This document shows, piece after piece, positions 62,507-64,000 of a DNA stretch of 64,000 bases. Numbering within the stretch: position 1 is the first letter of the stretch; each line of letters opens with the position of its first letter. The position numbers were made by a program, and so were the translations under genes. The notes below the pieces were generated by a model. The model did not search any database, was not told the DNA's origin, and saw nothing but the letters and a program-made list of their open reading frames with translations. Location: NCBI GenBank assembly GCA_027627685.1, contig CP091241.1, forward strand, positions 1,675,191 to 1,739,190, written 5' to 3'. The stretch comes from Hyphomonadaceae bacterium ML37 (GTDB lineage: Bacteria; Pseudomonadota; Alphaproteobacteria; Caulobacterales; Maricaulaceae).

Positions 62507-63355
62507 ATGAAGCGTATGATCGAGACGCCTGTGGACACCCTGCCGGGCGATCCGCTGGAGGCCTATTTCAATCCCGATTTTATGAACTCGCCCACGGCGC
62601 GGCCGCTGCGCATTCTGGCTGAATATCTTCAGCCCAAGGAGCGCTTCGAACAGCGCGAGATCAACGACACCATCCTGTTCTTCGGATCAGCGCGCATCCT
62701 GCCCGCCGATGTGGCGCAGGCGCGCCTGGACGCGGCGCAGGCTGACGGCGGCGAGGAGGCGGTGAAGCTGGCCCAGCGCGCCGTGAGGATGTCGCGCTAT
62801 TACGAAGACGCGCGCGAGCTGGCCAAACGGCTGACCCACTGGTCGCTCAATCTCGAGCCGTGCGGCGGGCGGCGCTTTGTCGTGTGCACCGGCGCCGGGC
62901 CCGGCATCATGGAAGCGGCCAATCGCGGCGCCATGGAGGCGGGCGGCGAGACCGTGGGCCTGGGCATCACCCTGCCCATGGAGGAAGCCAATAACCCGTA
63001 TGTGACGCCGGACCTCAATTTCGAATTCCACTACTTCTTCACGCGCAAATTCTGGTTCCTCTATCCCGCCAAGGCGCTGGTGCTCATGCCCGGCGGGTTC
63101 GGCACGCTGGACGAATTGTTTGAGACGCTGACCCTCCTGCAGACGAAAAAGATGAAAAAGCGCCTGCCCGTGGTGCTGTTCGGGACGGAATACTGGGACA
63201 AGGTGCTCAATCTGGAGGCTCTGGTGGAGTTCGGCGCCATCAACGCCGCCGACCTCGACCTCATCCACCGCACCGACAGCGTGGACGACGCCTACACCTA
63301 CATCGTCGACGAGCTGTGCGAATACGCCCTGCCCAACCCGGGACCGGGGATGTGA
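62507..63355 (+). CDS. LOG-family protein (TIGR00730-type)
   Basis: 282 residues from the ATG at 62507, six bases after a GAGGAGA ribosome-binding site; an earlier GTG frame start lacks one. The lysine-decarboxylase-like/LOG fold is shown by FFGSARI, CTGAGPGIMEAANRGA and the diagnostic PGGFGTLDELFE. LOG enzymes release cytokinin-type bases from nucleotides; long bacterial forms may act as nucleotide 5'-monophosphate nucleosidases in general. Plausibly monocistronic after ppa. Confidence 0.9.
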   Translation: MKRMIETPVDTLPGDPLEAYFNPDFMNSPTARPLRILAEYLQPKERFEQREINDTILFFGSARILPADVAQARLDAAQADGGEEAVKLAQRAVRMSRYYEDARELAKRLTHWSLNLEPCGGRRFVVCTGAGPGIMEAANRGAMEAGGETVGLGITLPMEEANNPYVTPDLNFEFHYFFTRKFWFLYPAKALVLMPGGFGTLDELFETLTLLQTKKMKKRLPVVLFGTEYWDKVLNLEALVEFGAINAADLDLIHRTDSVDDAYTYIVDELCEYALPNPGPGM

Positions 63356-63450
63356 GTTCTGTCCCCGGGGGCGTTCGCCTCAAGCCAGATTCTGATTGCG
63401 ATCCGGCCACTCTGCCCTGATGGTGATGCTCACCATGCGGGGGCGGGGCC

Positions 63451-63972
63451 ATGATCCTTCAGAATCTCTCCAGAGCGATCCGTGAACAGAATTACTACGC
63501 GGTGGCGCTGGAGTTCGTCATCGTCATCGCCGGCGTGGTGATCGGCTTTCAGATTCAGGCCTGGAACGAGGGCCGGTCGGACCGGGCGGATGAAAGCCGG
63601 TACCTTTTGCAGGTCGGTGCGGACCTCGCCCATGATTTGAGCCGGGTGGACCATTTTCTGGAGCTCTACGCCTCGCAGACCGCAGCGGCGCGGCGGGTGA
63701 TCGGCTATCACGAGACACAGGGCGGCGTGGATCTGGCCGCCTATTACGGCGACGTGATCGCGGTCTTGTATTTTGAGGAGCATGTCCCGCGGTACGGATC
63801 GCTCGACGCGCTTCTGGGCTCGGGCGACGTGGCCCTTCTCAGAGACCAGCGGATCATCACCCAGCTGCTTGAAATCAGTCTGCGTTATGAGGAGATCGCC
63901 AAGCTCCAGGCGCATAAGTATGACGATGTGCGCGAGTTCCTCTACGCCACCTATGGCGACACCCTGGACTAA
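63451..63972 (+). CDS. DUF6090-family membrane protein
   Basis: 173 residues. It begins with a cytoplasmic stretch LSRAIREQNYYAVALEFVIVIAGVVIGFQIQAWNEGR (residues about 5-41), the hallmark helix of DUF6090 proteins, which are common as multi-copy families in Maricaulaceae and Bacteroidetes. The remainder is helical and probably periplasmic. Most family members I recall are longer (about 230-250 residues), so this one looks short at its C-terminus. Function unknown. Confidence 0.75.
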   Translation: MILQNLSRAIREQNYYAVALEFVIVIAGVVIGFQIQAWNEGRSDRADESRYLLQVGADLAHDLSRVDHFLELYASQTAAARRVIGYHETQGGVDLAAYYGDVIAVLYFEEHVPRYGSLDALLGSGDVALLRDQRIITQLLEISLRYEEIAKLQAHKYDDVREFLYATYGDTLD

Positions 63973-64000
63973 GCCGCCGGGATCGACGCCTGGCTGGGTA

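Overview
The window is about 64 kb of GC-rich, densely packed chromosome with almost no non-coding DNA. Many neighbouring genes overlap by four bases (ATGA/GTGA/TTGA). Gene content and order point to an alphaproteobacterium of the Caulobacterales/Maricaulales type (prosthecate, holdfast-forming, probably marine). The evidence is the dusB-ntrB-ntrC-ntrY-ntrX-trkA-trkH-hfq-hflX block, a fused ispDF, trpGDC followed by lexA with a GAAC-N7-GAAC SOS box, a holdfast-type polysaccharide cluster, and DUF6090 and NDUFS4-like genes. The organism call is an inference from content; no rRNA gene lies in the window. No insertion sequence, prophage, integrase or CRISPR array was seen, so this reads as core genome with one specialised surface-polysaccharide region.

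Layout. 1-3 kb: end of tmk, then holB, tatD and an MBL-fold hydrolase. 3-15.5 kb: mazG, then convergently hflX-hfq and the long minus-strand run trkH, trkA, ntrX, ntrY, ntrC, ntrB, dusB (nitrogen signalling, potassium uptake, RNA chaperone). 15.6-17.2 kb: ispDF and pncC. 17.2-27.8 kb: an exported GH5-like glycosidase and an hfsK-like acyltransferase, then a divergent hfsF-G-H-glycosyltransferase operon meeting hfsC-B-A, with hfsD divergent from hfsA. 27.9-44.3 kb: mixed housekeeping genes (GST, 2OG-Fe oxygenase, typA, M14 peptidase, TRIC channel, TetR regulator with a possible 33-residue ORF, a divergent histidine kinase/LuxR-type regulator pair, motB, YibQ-like protein). 44.4-47.5 kb: trpG-trpD-trpC-lexA. 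47.6-53.3 kb: a polyprenyl glycosylphosphotransferase, gmd, fcl, a UDP-sugar epimerase and cysK. 53.3-60.3 kb: an orphan amino-acid binding protein, metC and a MacAB/LolD-like ABC export system with adaptor and lipoprotein. 60.4-64 kb: tRNA-Arg, an NDUFS4-like complex I subunit, tRNA-Pro, a DUF192 protein, ppa, a LOG-family gene and a DUF6090 protein.

How they work together. The hfs-like genes supply initiation-independent steps of a Wzx/Wzy pathway: transferases, deacetylase, acyltransferase, flippase, polymerase, co-polymerase and outer-membrane export. The initiating glycosylphosphotransferase and the GDP-fucose and UDP-uronate genes lie 20 kb away and could feed the same or another polymer. 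The most unusual observation is in the Ntr block. Its NtrC has a receiver and a Fis-type DNA-binding end, but the AAA+ core lacks the Walker A lysine, the Walker B acidic pair and the GAFTGA loop; NtrX also lacks GAFTGA. This suggests sigma54-independent nitrogen control. The HfsB-like ATPase is likewise missing its P-loop lysine. I found no wholly new multi-gene system; the best leads are the degenerate NtrC, the glycosidase/acyltransferase arm of the holdfast locus with its paired palindromes, and a possible 33-residue membrane protein next to a TetR gene.
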